From: JBKDZR01 sp047971485
GTDB lineage: Bacteria > Pseudomonadota > Alphaproteobacteria > Rhodobacterales > Rhodobacteraceae
Length of the DNA: 64,000 nt
Assembly: GCA_047971485.1 (NCBI GenBank)
Contig: JBKDZR010000133.1
Location: 1-64,000 of the forward strand
Direction of reading: 5' to 3'
The position numbers and the translations under genes were made by a program. Within the stretch, counting starts at the first letter, position 1, and each line of letters opens with the position of its first letter. Shown piece after piece: positions 8,610 through 18,907 of this stretch. The notes under the pieces are model-generated. The model did no database searches and was not told the DNA's origin. It saw only the letters and a list, made by a program, of their open reading frames with translations.

Positions 8610-10397
8610 ATGACAACTGAGCAAAATACGGATGGTCCCGACGTAGCCCGGTTAAATGAAAATATTGCTAAAATGGAGGCCCTGTCCCAGCGATTGATGG
8701 CGGCTTTGTCCCAGAAACGGACCATCGATCCCAATCTCCAGGGGCCGGACAGGGATATCTTTGCCAAGGCGGCCACGGCCTATATGGCTGATATGATGCA
8801 GAATCCGGCGAAGATCATTGAACATCAGGTCGGGTATTGGGGCAAGATGCTCAAGCATTACGTCGAGGCCAACCAGACCCTTGTGCAGGGGCGATTCGCG
8901 GCGCCGCCCGATCCGACAAGCAAGGACCGGCGCTTTGGCAATGCGCTGTGGGATACCCATCCCTATTTCAATTTCATCAAGCGCAATTACCTGATGACTG
9001 CCGAAGCGATCGAGGCCGCCGTGGCCGGGCTGGAAAATCTGGCGCCCAAGGAAAAGCAGCAGGTCGAGTATTTTACCCGCCAGATCGTCGACATGCTGGC
9101 GCCGACGAATTTCCTGGCGACGAATCCGGACGCGCTGGAACGGGCGGTCGAAACCGAGGGTCAGTCGCTGGTCGACGGTTTGGAAAACCTGGTGCGTGAT
9201 ATCGAACACCACAAGGGCGATCTTCTGGTCACCCTGGCTGATCGCGATGCCTTTGATGTCGGGCACAACATCGCGACGACGCCTGGCAAGGTGGTGTTTC
9301 GCAACCGCATGTGCGAACTGATCCAGTACACGCCGACCACCGAGACGGTCCATGCCGTGCCGCTGATCATCTTTCCGCCCTGGATCAACAAGTTCTACAT
9401 TCTCGATCTGAAAGAGAAGAACAGCCTGATCAAGTGGATCGTCGATCAGGGCTATACGCTGTTCGTGGTCAGCTGGAAAAACCCGGACAAGACCTATGCC
9501 GATGTCGGGATCGACGACTACGTGCGCGAAGGCTTTCTGGAGGCGATCGGACAGGCCTGCGAGATCAGCGGGCAAAGTCAGGTCAATGCAATCGGCTATT
9601 GTATCGCGGGCACGACGCTCAGCATGACTTTGGCGTGGATGGCCCGTAACAATGACAAGCGTGTCAAATCGGCCACCTTGTTCACCACGATGACGGATTT
9701 TTCCGATCAGGGCGAGTTGGGGGTGTTTCTGGATGATCCCTTCGTGGATGGTATCGAACGCGAGGTCACCGAGAACGGGGTGCTTGATTCGTTTTTCATG
9801 TCGCGAACCTTCTCGTTCCTGCGCTCGAATGATCTGATCTATACGCCGGCCGTGCGCAGCTACATGATGGGCGAGGCCCCGCCGGCCTTTGATCTTCTGT
9901 ACTGGAACGGGGATGGCACCAACCTGCCGGCGAAGATGGCGGTGGAATACCTGCGCGGGCTGTGCCAGCAGGACCTGTTCGCCCAGCAGGGTTTTCCGTT
10001 GCTCGGCGACGTTGTGACGCTGAAGGATGTCAAGCACCCGGTCTGCGCCATCGCCTGCGAGACCGATCACATCGCCGCCTGGCGATCCAGCTATAACGGC
10101 GTGCGGTATTTTGGCAGTCGCAGCAAGACCTTTATCCTGTCACAATCGGGGCATATCGCGGGGATCGTCAACCCGCCGGGCAAGGTCAAGTACGGCCATT
10201 ACACCAACCCGGACATGAAGGCGGATCCTGACAGCTGGCAGGCGGCGGCCCAGTTTCACCCCGGATCCTGGTGGCCCACCTGGGAGGCTTGGCTGAAGAA
10301 AAAGTCCGGCCCGCAAGTCCCAGCGCGGATGCCGGAGGGGTCGGTTGATCTGGGCGCGGCGCCGGGAACTTACGTCCGCGCGATCCCGGCGGCCTGA
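8610..10397 (+). CDS. phaC: Class I polyhydroxyalkanoate synthase
   Basis: 595 residues, the normal size of class I PhaC. It polymerises 3-hydroxyacyl-CoA into PHA at granules. An N-terminal alpha-helical region (about 1-230) is followed by an alpha/beta core. The catalytic triad can be placed: Cys331 in IGYCIAG, Asp486 in CETDHIAAW, His515 in SQSGHIAGI. IFPPWINKFYILDL is also diagnostic. No partner subunit PhaE or PhaR of class III/IV synthases is needed. It is followed by the phasin and PhaR repressor genes. No CTGC-N3-GCAG site lies in its own upstream region. Confidence 0.97.
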   Translation: MTTEQNTDGPDVARLNENIAKMEALSQRLMAALSQKRTIDPNLQGPDRDIFAKAATAYMADMMQNPAKIIEHQVGYWGKMLKHYVEANQTLVQGRFAAPPDPTSKDRRFGNALWDTHPYFNFIKRNYLMTAEAIEAAVAGLENLAPKEKQQVEYFTRQIVDMLAPTNFLATNPDALERAVETEGQSLVDGLENLVRDIEHHKGDLLVTLADRDAFDVGHNIATTPGKVVFRNRMCELIQYTPTTETVHAVPLIIFPPWINKFYILDLKEKNSLIKWIVDQGYTLFVVSWKNPDKTYADVGIDDYVREGFLEAIGQACEISGQSQVNAIGYCIAGTTLSMTLAWMARNNDKRVKSATLFTTMTDFSDQGELGVFLDDPFVDGIEREVTENGVLDSFFMSRTFSFLRSNDLIYTPAVRSYMMGEAPPAFDLLYWNGDGTNLPAKMAVEYLRGLCQQDLFAQQGFPLLGDVVTLKDVKHPVCAIACETDHIAAWRSSYNGVRYFGSRSKTFILSQSGHIAGIVNPPGKVKYGHYTNPDMKADPDSWQAAAQFHPGSWWPTWEAWLKKKSGPQVPARMPEGSVDLGAAPGTYVRAIPAA

Positions 10398-10408
10398 CAT
10401 CTTTTTTG

Positions 10409-10419
10409 CTGCGGTGCAG
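10409..10419 (+). promoter_or_regulatory. PhaR operator 1 upstream of phaP
   Basis: CTGC-GGT-GCAG matches the CTGC-N3-GCAG element known as the target of the PHA-responsive repressor PhaR in Paracoccus. It lies 97 bases before the phaP start and 28 bp from the second site. The motif match is direct; binding is inferred. Confidence 0.75.
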
Positions 10420-10428
10420 AAAAAATTC

Positions 10429-10457
10429 TTGCAATGCTGCGCCGCAGCATCCATATG
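10429..10457 (+). promoter_or_regulatory. phaP promoter with embedded PhaR operator 2
   Basis: TTGCAA (10429-10434) and CATATG (10452-10457) are separated by 17 bases and could be the -35 and -10 elements, though both are weak matches. The second exact CTGC-GCC-GCAG (10437-10447) fills the spacer, where a bound repressor would block RNA polymerase. The operator is more secure than the promoter call. Confidence 0.6.
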
Positions 10458-10515
10458 GGGTGAAGAGTTGAGGACGCGGCACGCAGCCGTGTTTGTTTCC
10501 AAGGAGAACAGAACA

Positions 10516-10962
10516 ATGGCCGCTACCGCGAACGACATGACAAAGATGATGCAAGACATGATGGGCGCTTTCCCCGTCGACAGCAAAGCCATGCAGGATG
10601 CTTTCAAGACCTCTGCCGCGCTGAGCGAGAAGATGTCGAAAGTGGCCCTGGAAGCTGCTGACAAGTCGACCGAGATTTCGACCAAATGGACCAAAGACAC
10701 CATTGCCAAGCTGGGCGACGTGACCAAGGTCAAGGCCGAGCCGGCCGCTTACGGCAAAGCCATCACCGATTTCGCCTCGGGTCAGGCCGAAATGGCGTCG
10801 GAAACCATGGCTGCCTTCGCCGAAGTGGCCAAGAAGGTGCAGATGGAAACTGTTGAACTGATGCTGGCCGCTGGCAAGGACATCAGCGAAGACGCGACCG
10901 CCGCCGTCAAGAAAGCGACGTCGGATCTGACGACCGCCGCCAAGAAAGCGACGGCCGCCTGA
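10516..10962 (+). CDS. phaP: Phasin (PHA granule-associated protein)
   Basis: 148 residues, almost entirely helical, rich in Ala, Lys, Met and Glu, with an alanine/lysine repeat tail (KKATSDLTTAAKKATAA). This is the composition of phasin-2 family proteins that coat PHA granules. The start at 10516 follows AAGGAG nine bases upstream; the open frame extends further upstream into phaC but without a ribosome-binding site. It sits between phaC and phaR, with two exact PhaR operators ahead of it, so repression relieved by nascent PHA is the expected control. Confidence 0.92.
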   Translation: MAATANDMTKMMQDMMGAFPVDSKAMQDAFKTSAALSEKMSKVALEAADKSTEISTKWTKDTIAKLGDVTKVKAEPAAYGKAITDFASGQAEMASETMAAFAEVAKKVQMETVELMLAAGKDISEDATAAVKKATSDLTTAAKKATAA

Positions 10963-11008
10963 GCGACCCTGAACAGCCGCATCTGGTACAAGGATGCGAC
11001 CGATATGC

Positions 11009-11038
11009 GGCGGGCCCTGGGGTCCGCCGTTTGCGTTT
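11009..11038 (+). terminator. Terminator-like hairpin after phaP
   Basis: GGCGG and CCGCC pair, with GC-rich bases in the loop, followed by GTTTGCGTTT. It lies 47 bases after the phaP stop. The T tract is interrupted, so termination may be partial. Confidence 0.55.
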
Positions 11039-11100
11039 CAGAGATGGGGATCCGCATTCTCTGTTACAGAGTCTTTATTTTTCCGTGGGACGGTTCCATA

Positions 11101-11111
11101 CTGCACTGCAG
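11101..11111 (+). promoter_or_regulatory. PhaR operator 3 upstream of phaR
   Basis: CTGC-ACT-GCAG is a third exact CTGC-N3-GCAG. It ends 24 bases before the GTG start of phaR and overlaps the probable 5' leader, consistent with autorepression. No further copy was found in the phaZ/phaC spacer. Confidence 0.72.
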
Positions 11112-11135
11112 CTATCCCGTGCCGGAGGACATCGT

Positions 11136-11711
11136 GTGACGGATGACGCAAAACCCCTGCTGATCAAGCGCTACGCGAGCCGCAGGCTCTATAACACCGA
11201 AACCAGCGATTATGTCACGCTGGAGGATATCGCCCGCTTCATTCGCGATGGGCGCGAGGTCAAGATCGTCGATCTGAAAAGCGGGGATGAACTGACCCGC
11301 CAGTATCTGCTGCAAATCATCGCGGAACATGAAAGCAAGGGGGAAAACGTCCTGCCGATTGCGGTGCTGACCGATCTGGTGCGCAGCTATACCAATCAGG
11401 CGCAGGGCGTGATGCCGCAATTCTTGGCCATGTCCTTCGATATGCTGCGCGAAAGCCAGTCGAAGATGATGGAGAATTTTTCCACCCTGCCGAATGCGAT
11501 GAATCCGATGTCGGGGTTCGAGAAGATCCAGAAACAGCAGCGCGCCTTTCTGTCGCAACTGATGCCCAACTGGCGCGGCACCGGGCCGGATCAGGCCGAG
11601 GATGCGACTGGCCAGTCCGGCGCCGATCAGGCCCATGGCGAGGAACTGAAAGAGTTCAAGAAACAGCTTGAGGAACTCAAGGCCAAGATGGCCAAGCTGA
11701 ACGGGGAATAG
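11136..11711 (+). CDS. phaR: PHA synthesis repressor PhaR
   Basis: 191 residues. The N-terminal KRYASRRLYNTETSDYVTLEDIA and EVKIVDLKSGDELTRQYLLQII are the PHB accumulation regulator DNA-binding domain. The rest (about 70-190) is a helical region rich in Gln, Met and Lys that in the family senses PHA granules. The start is GTG at 11136 with GGAGG seven bases upstream; the frame is open further upstream but lacks a usable start. PhaR binds TGC-rich sites and is released by PHA. Its own upstream site and two at phaP support this circuit here. Confidence 0.95.
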   Translation: MTDDAKPLLIKRYASRRLYNTETSDYVTLEDIARFIRDGREVKIVDLKSGDELTRQYLLQIIAEHESKGENVLPIAVLTDLVRSYTNQAQGVMPQFLAMSFDMLRESQSKMMENFSTLPNAMNPMSGFEKIQKQQRAFLSQLMPNWRGTGPDQAEDATGQSGADQAHGEELKEFKKQLEELKAKMAKLNGE

Positions 11712-11716
11712 CGCGC

Positions 11717-13021
11717 TTATATCCCCAGCCGGTCGCGCAGCGCATACCATGTCATCGCCAGCGCCAGCAGCGGGCTGCGCCCCTTGGGGCCGCCCGGAAA
11801 GGGCGCGCAGGGCAGATCGGCCATCAGATCAAAACGCTCGGTGGTGCCGGCCACGGCCTCGGCCAGTATCTCGCCAGCCAGGGTGGCCAGCGCGACGCCA
11901 TGGCCGGAATAGCCCGAAGCACTGAACAACCCGGGCCCGAGGCGGGCGAAATGGGGCAGGCGGCTGCGGGTGATCGCCAGGGTTCCGCCCCAGGCGTACT
12001 CGATCCGGGCCCCGGCCAGTTGCGGATAGAGGCGCAGCATCGGCTTGCGGACCAATGCCGCGATATCCTGTGGAAAGCGATAGCCATAGCTTTCGCCCCC
12101 CCCGAACAGCAACCGGCCGTCGTCGCTGCGCCGCCAGTAATTGACGACAAATCGCGTATCGGCGACGGCGATATCCCCGGGGAGGATCTCGGGGGCGATT
12201 GAACGCAGCGGTTCGGTGGCGACGATGAAATTGTTGATCGGCATGACGCGCCGTTCGACCTGCTGATTGAGCCCGGCAAGATATCCGTTGCCGGCCAGGA
12301 TCACGTGATCGGCGCTGATCATGCCACCGCTGGTATGGACCTGCCAGCGCGTGTCCCGGGTGATCGCCCGGGCTTCGCTGCCCTCATGCAGAAGGGCGCC
12401 GGCCGTTTGCGCGGCGCGGGCCAAACCCAGCGCGAAACGCAGCGGATGCAAGTGTCCGGCCCCGTGGTCGATCGTTCCACCGGCGAAGGCCGTCGATCCT
12501 GTGGCCGCCGCCATGGCCGGGCTGTCCAGCACTTCGATGCGATCATAATCGTAGGACCGGGCGAGGTGCTGGGCCTGTTGTGCGGCATGGGCCGTTTCCT
12601 CTGCGGTGTAGCAGGCATGGGCGATGCCGGGCCGATAGGCGGCGTCGATCCGGTGGGTGTCGATCAGCGCCGCGACCTTGGCCTTCGCTGCCTCACCCAG
12701 GTGCCACAGGTGACGGGCCGTATCGGGGCCAAAGCGCGTTTCCAGATCCGTTTGCTCCAACCGCTGTCCCGACCCGATCTGGCCGCCATTGCGCCCCGAG
12801 GCGCCAAAGCCCAGGCGCTGTGCCTCCAGCAGCCGCACGGCATAGCCGCGTCGGGCCAGGTGCAATGCTGCCGACAGGCCGGTATAGCCGCCGCCGACCA
12901 CGCAGATATCGGCGCGCACGGTGCCTGCCAGTGCGGGTTGCGGTGGCGGGGGATCGGCGGTGGCGGCATACCAGCTGTGCGGATAGCGGCCGGGCCGGTC
13001 ATTGGCGTGCAGCAGATTCAC
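11717..13021 (-). CDS. PuuB-like FAD-dependent oxidoreductase (gamma-glutamylputrescine oxidase family)
   Basis: 434 residues of the DAO family. The dinucleotide-binding motif VVGGGYTGLSAALHLARRG occurs at about 41-59, and GFGASGRNGGQIGSG is characteristic of the PuuB/OrdL branch. The C-terminal FSASGYSGHGVALA is the second flavin-contact region. Members oxidatively deaminate gamma-glutamylated amines. It is the last gene of a four-gene run with two glutamine-synthetase-like ligases and an amidotransferase, which supports amine catabolism. It begins 3 bp after the preceding gene, so translation is probably coupled. The exact amine is unknown. Confidence 0.87.
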   Translation of the reverse strand: MNLLHANDRPGRYPHSWYAATADPPPPQPALAGTVRADICVVGGGYTGLSAALHLARRGYAVRLLEAQRLGFGASGRNGGQIGSGQRLEQTDLETRFGPDTARHLWHLGEAAKAKVAALIDTHRIDAAYRPGIAHACYTAEETAHAAQQAQHLARSYDYDRIEVLDSPAMAAATGSTAFAGGTIDHGAGHLHPLRFALGLARAAQTAGALLHEGSEARAITRDTRWQVHTSGGMISADHVILAGNGYLAGLNQQVERRVMPINNFIVATEPLRSIAPEILPGDIAVADTRFVVNYWRRSDDGRLLFGGGESYGYRFPQDIAALVRKPMLRLYPQLAGARIEYAWGGTLAITRSRLPHFARLGPGLFSASGYSGHGVALATLAGEILAEAVAGTTERFDLMADLPCAPFPGGPKGRSPLLALAMTWYALRDRLGI

Positions 13022-13024
13022 GGC

Positions 13025-14383
13025 CTACACGTTCATCAGCAGGTGTTCACGTTCCCAGGGCGAGATGACCTGCAGGAATTCACTGTATTCGGCCTCTTTC
13101 ACCGCTTCATAGACCCGGCAGAATTCGGGCCCCAGCAGGTCGCGCAGCCCCGGCGCCGCAGAAAGCAATTTCAGCGCATCATACATGCCGGGCGGGATCT
13201 CATCCTCGCCGCCATAGGCATCGCCGGTAAAGACCGGTCGGGGCGCGGCCTGTTCGATCAGCCCCAACAACCCGCAGGCCAGCGAGGCGGCGATGCCCAG
13301 ATAGGGGTTGCAATCCATCCCGGCCAGCCGGTTCTCAACCCGGCGCGAGGCCGGATCCGAGATCGGCACCCGGATCCCGGTTGTCCGGTTGTCCTGGCCC
13401 CATTCCAGGTTGATCGGCGCGGACTGGTCGGGGACATAGCGGCGATAGCTGTTCACATAGGGCGCAAGGATGGCGATGGCGCTTGGCAGATGTCGTTGCA
13501 AGCCCCCGATAAAGTGGAAATAGGCGGCGGTTTCACGCCCGTCGGGGGTGGAAAAGATGTTCTGGCCGGTTTGGGCATCACGCACCGAATGGTGGATATG
13601 CATGGCCGATCCCGGTTCGCCCTCGATCGGTTTGGCCATGAAGGTGGCGAAACTGTCGTGGCGCAGGGCGGCCTCGCGGATCAGGCGCTTGAAAAAGAAC
13701 ACCTCATCGGCCAATTTCACCGGATCGCCGTGGCGCAGGTTGATCTCGACCTGACCGGCGCCCCCTTCCTGGGTGATGCCGTCAATCTCAAAGCCCTGCG
13801 CTTCTGCGAAATCGTAGATATCGTCAATTACCGGCCCGTATTCATCGACAGCCGAAATGGAATAGGCCTGTCGTGCGGCGGCTGGCCGGCCCGAGCGGCC
13901 CATCATCGGGGTGATCGCCTTGGCCGGGTCAGTGTTGCGCGCGACCATGTAGAATTCCATTTCGGGCGCGACCACGGGTACCAGGCCACGGGCCTGATAG
14001 GCGGCAACCACCCGTTTCAGGACGTTGCGCGGGGCGATGGCCACCGGGGTGCCGTGATTGTCAAAGGCGTCATGGATGACCTGCAAGGTCCAGTCGGCCG
14101 TCCACGGGGCGGCGGTGGCTGTGTCGAGATCGGGAACCAGCACCATGTCGGGTTCGGTAAAGCCGGTATCGTCCGGGGCCTGGGCCCAACCGCCGGCAAT
14201 GGTCTGGTAGAAAATCGAATCAGGCAGGTAAAAATGCCGCTGCCGGGCAAATTTTCCCGCTGGCATCGCCTTGCCCCGGGCAATGCCGGGCAGGTCCGAG
14301 ATGATGCACTCGACCTCATCCAGTCGGTTGCCGTTCAGATAGGCGCGGGCGGCGGCGGGCAGCCGGTCAATCCAGTCAGTCAT
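13025..14383 (-). CDS. Glutamine synthetase family protein (gamma-glutamylpolyamine synthetase-like)
   Basis: 452 residues. The GS catalytic domain is clear: APEMEFYMV and EGGAGQVEINLRHGDP carry metal-binding Glu residues, MHIHHSV carries the conserved His, and WGQDNRTTGIRVP is the Arg-containing active-site strand. The sequence resembles PuuA-type enzymes more than assimilatory GlnA: there is no GlnA-type adenylylation loop at the C-terminus. The predicted reaction is ATP-dependent gamma-glutamylation of an amine. It overlaps the upstream amidotransferase gene by 8 bp and is followed by the PuuB-like oxidase. Confidence 0.9.
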   Translation of the reverse strand: MTDWIDRLPAAARAYLNGNRLDEVECIISDLPGIARGKAMPAGKFARQRHFYLPDSIFYQTIAGGWAQAPDDTGFTEPDMVLVPDLDTATAAPWTADWTLQVIHDAFDNHGTPVAIAPRNVLKRVVAAYQARGLVPVVAPEMEFYMVARNTDPAKAITPMMGRSGRPAAARQAYSISAVDEYGPVIDDIYDFAEAQGFEIDGITQEGGAGQVEINLRHGDPVKLADEVFFFKRLIREAALRHDSFATFMAKPIEGEPGSAMHIHHSVRDAQTGQNIFSTPDGRETAAYFHFIGGLQRHLPSAIAILAPYVNSYRRYVPDQSAPINLEWGQDNRTTGIRVPISDPASRRVENRLAGMDCNPYLGIAASLACGLLGLIEQAAPRPVFTGDAYGGEDEIPPGMYDALKLLSAAPGLRDLLGPEFCRVYEAVKEAEYSEFLQVISPWEREHLLMNV

Positions 14384-15080
14384 CGCTTGGGGCCTTTGCG
14401 GCGGCGCGTTCCAGGAAATCGGCCATCCAATCGGCGAGACGCGGGGATCCCAGCGGGGTGTCCGTGCCGGTGGTGACCAGCCCGGTCAGACCGGGGGGAT
14501 AGCCGGGGGCGCCCTCACGGCCCTGGGCCAGCCGGGAGAGAACCGGATCGGAGAATTCCGGGTGGGGCTGGACCGTCAGAATGCGGTCCCCATAGGCCAG
14601 CCCGGCGATCGGACATCCGGGATTTGCGGCAACCACCCGTGCGCCGGCAGGGGGTGTGATCACCTGATCGTGGTGCCAGGCGTTCAGCGACAGATCACCC
14701 AGACCCTCGATCCGATAGGTCTGCCGGCCCAACCGCCAGCCGCCGGGGTGCCGGCGGACGGTCCCCCCCAGGGCCTGGGCGATGATCTGATGGCCAAAGC
14801 AGATCCCGGCCATGGGGAGAGCGGCGGCATGGATGGCGCGCAGGAAATCCTCCAGGGGCGGAATGAAGGGCAGGTCGTCATAGACACCATGGGCCGATCC
14901 GCTGACCAGCCAGGCCTCGGCCTCTTGCGGGTGGGAGGGCAGTTCCATGTCCACGGCGTTCCAGGTGCTGAACCGCCATCCCCGTCCGGCGAAAAGAGTG
15001 CCGAACAAATCGGTATAGGTGCCATGGACGCGGGTGACATCGGGGGGCAGATGACCGCAGATCAGAACGCCGATATGCAT
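14376..15080 (-). CDS. Class I glutamine amidotransferase domain protein
   Basis: 234 residues, a single GATase1 domain. The nucleophile Cys lies in GICFGHQ, and the His-Glu pair in VQPHPEF. WLVSGSAHGVYDD supplies the oxyanion-hole strand. It resembles stand-alone GMP-synthase-like amidotransferases more than PuuD. Located inside a gamma-glutamyl-amine catabolic cluster, it may hydrolyse a gamma-glutamyl intermediate, as PuuD does for gamma-glutamyl-GABA; that is inference. Its 3' end overlaps the next ligase gene by 8 bp. Confidence 0.87.
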   Translation of the reverse strand: MHIGVLICGHLPPDVTRVHGTYTDLFGTLFAGRGWRFSTWNAVDMELPSHPQEAEAWLVSGSAHGVYDDLPFIPPLEDFLRAIHAAALPMAGICFGHQIIAQALGGTVRRHPGGWRLGRQTYRIEGLGDLSLNAWHHDQVITPPAGARVVAANPGCPIAGLAYGDRILTVQPHPEFSDPVLSRLAQGREGAPGYPPGLTGLVTTGTDTPLGSPRLADWMADFLERAAAKAPSDD

Positions 15081-15105
15081 GGGATTCTCCGGGTCGGGGC
15101 AGGGG

Positions 15106-16419
15106 TCAGACGGCCTCGAACAGGCTGAGGATCTGTTCGGTCGGTGCCAGGGTGGCCAGCTTGCGCTGTTCCTGGCGTTTGATGCGGGCCAGCATGTCGA
15201 TCAGCAGCGGTGGAAAGATCCGGGCCATCCGCGGCGAGACCGAGAAGCGTTCGATCGCGGCATTCCAATCGGTGGGGAACTGCAGGATCCGCTGGCCATA
15301 GGCGTTGCCGATGATCGGTTCAGGCGGGGTCAGTTCGTCCTCGATCCCCATCATCGCCGCGCCAAGGATTGCCGCAAGCACCAGATAAGGGTTGGTATCG
15401 CCCCCGGCCACGCGATGCTCAATGCGCCGGGACCCGGGATCTCCCCCTGGAATGCGGATTGCGGTGGTGCGGTTTTCATAGCCCCAGCAGGCCCCGATTG
15501 GCGCATGACTGCCCGAGGCGATCCGCGCATAGCTGTTCTCAAAGGGGGCATTGATCAGCGTGGCCCCGGCGATCCCGGCCACACACCCGGCAACAGCATT
15601 CAGCATCACCCCCGAGCCGGTCATCACGCCATTATCGAACAGGTTGCGTCGTGTATCATCAATGATGGAGAAATGCACATGCAGGCCGTTGCCGCTGTCA
15701 CCCTCGAAGGGTTTGGCCATGAACGTCGCCGCCAGGCCGTGCTTGCGGGCCATGCCCTTGACCAGGGCCTTGAACAGCCAGGTGTCATCGGCGATGCGCA
15801 TGGCCGGCCCGTGATCGAGATTGACCTCGAACTGGCCGATGCCGGATTCCGAAATCGCCGCCTGGGCCGATATGCCCATGGCCTCGGCTCCGGCATAGAG
15901 ATCGTCGAAAAAGGGGGCGAAGATATCCAGCGCGTTGATGCCAACCACCTCGCCCGCGCCAAGGGGCTTGCCGTTCTGCGGGTTGATCGCGTGATCGAGG
16001 GCCGGCCCGCGGTCATCAACCAGGGTGAATTCCAGTTCGGTGGCGGCGACCACCTTCCAGCCGCGCCGGGCATAGCGGTCGAGGACCCGGGCCAGGGCAT
16101 GGCGCGGATCGGCGGCAAAGCCCTGACCGGTCTCGGTGAACATCCACATGGGCAGCAGCGTTGCCGGTTGATCCAGCCAGGGCATGGGCACCGGCCCGCG
16201 ATCGGTACAGCGCAACTGGCCATCGGAATCGCCCGAGGAAAAGACCAGAGGGCTGTCGTCGATATCGCTGCCCCAGATGTCCAGTGCCAAGGCCGAAAGG
16301 GGCAGGCGCTGGCCTTCGAATTCGATCTTGCCGGCATGGCGGGCGGGCAGGCGCTTGCCCCGCATCTGTCCGTTCAGATCGGCGCAGGCAGTACGGAGGC
16401 TGGGGGTCGTGATGTCCAT
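15106..16419 (-). CDS. Second glutamine synthetase family protein
   Basis: 437 residues. Same fold as the downstream paralogue: ATELEFTLV, ESGIGQFEVNLDHG, GNGLHVHFSI and WGYENRTTAIRIPGGDPGSRR hold the metal, glutamate and ATP contacts. The N-terminal beta-grasp region starts with RTACADLNGQMRGKRLP, in the manner of non-assimilatory GS-like ligases. Sequence divergence from the 13025-14383 copy suggests a different amine substrate rather than recent duplication. First gene of the four-gene operon; 25 bp separate it from the amidotransferase. Confidence 0.9.
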   Translation of the reverse strand: MDITTPSLRTACADLNGQMRGKRLPARHAGKIEFEGQRLPLSALALDIWGSDIDDSPLVFSSGDSDGQLRCTDRGPVPMPWLDQPATLLPMWMFTETGQGFAADPRHALARVLDRYARRGWKVVAATELEFTLVDDRGPALDHAINPQNGKPLGAGEVVGINALDIFAPFFDDLYAGAEAMGISAQAAISESGIGQFEVNLDHGPAMRIADDTWLFKALVKGMARKHGLAATFMAKPFEGDSGNGLHVHFSIIDDTRRNLFDNGVMTGSGVMLNAVAGCVAGIAGATLINAPFENSYARIASGSHAPIGACWGYENRTTAIRIPGGDPGSRRIEHRVAGGDTNPYLVLAAILGAAMMGIEDELTPPEPIIGNAYGQRILQFPTDWNAAIERFSVSPRMARIFPPLLIDMLARIKRQEQRKLATLAPTEQILSLFEAV

Positions 16420-16476
16420 GAGAATACCAGTCTGGGGCGCAGCTGACCTGCGGGGCCGAAGGATGAGGTATGCCCC

Positions 16477-16923
16477 TCAACCGTCTGATGTGTCTTGAAC
16501 TTTCAAGCGCGCCATATTGCTGTCGCGGTCATTTACGCCAAGAAGCGGGGCGATCTGGCGCAGCAGGCTGTCCTCTTCTTCCTGGCGGGTTCCATCGGCC
16601 AGAACGACGCTCCAGAGGGTCTCGATGATGGCGAGCCGCTCCTCATAGGGGACGGCCTGTTTCAGGGCGCGGGTGAAGCGGACAGTATCGGGGGCCTCGG
16701 CTTCCATGGCCTCGGCCTCGCGCCTCAGCTTCGCCGCCTCGAAGGGCGACAGTCCATGCCGTGCGGCCAGCCCCCGGTCAATCTGGGCGATTTCCGCAGG
16801 GGCATATTCGCCATCCGAGCGTGCGATACGTACCAGAAGGGCCGCCAGTGCCAGACGGGCGTCAGGCTCTGGCAGGGGGGCAGGGTCGGGGGCCAGAAGG
16901 CTTTTCAGGATATCGCCGATCAT
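16477..16923 (-). CDS. TerB-like (tellurite resistance TerB family) protein
   Basis: 148 residues, all-helical. LALAALLVRIARSDGEYAPAE and LWSVVLADGTRQEEEDSLLRQIAPLLGV are the two acidic repeats of the TerB/DjlA N-terminal fold, which carries metal-binding Asp and Glu residues. No other ter genes are nearby, so tellurite resistance is not implied. Soluble, with no signal peptide. Stand-alone proteins of this type are common in alphaproteobacteria and their role is unknown. Confidence 0.82.
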   Translation of the reverse strand: MIGDILKSLLAPDPAPLPEPDARLALAALLVRIARSDGEYAPAEIAQIDRGLAARHGLSPFEAAKLRREAEAMEAEAPDTVRFTRALKQAVPYEERLAIIETLWSVVLADGTRQEEEDSLLRQIAPLLGVNDRDSNMARLKVQDTSDG

Positions 16924-17014
16924 GGCCGAAAGATAGGGACGCCTGTGCGCAGCGCAAGGGTAAACCGACGCCGGGCCGACATGCCGCCCGGATCGGGCCC
17001 AGATCAGACCCAGA

Positions 17015-18730
<1,716 letters not shown>

Positions 18731-18759
18731 TCACGGGATTTGAGATATAGAAGATTCGG

Positions 18760-18771
18760 TGCGGTACCGCA
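18760..18771. repeat. 12-bp perfect palindrome upstream of pyrG
   Basis: TGCGGTACCGCA lies about 100 bases ahead of the pyrG start. It may be an operator, but no regulator is recognised. The rest of the secG-pyrG spacer shows nothing further. Confidence 0.35.
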
Positions 18772-18907
18772 ACATCAAGTAAGGTGAACCACGCGCCCAT
18801 GCTATACGTTGTGGCGTTTGTGCCGGGCGCGGGGATTTGCCTTGCTGTGTCGGGGCCGACCGTGACGGGGCGGGGCGGTATGGACGCGCAGACCGGGGCC
18901 GGGGCCC

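Noticed and set aside
12305..14476. 723-codon open frame opposite the PuuB-like and glutamine-synthetase-like genes
   Set aside because: It spans two real genes on the other strand and has no protein-family features.
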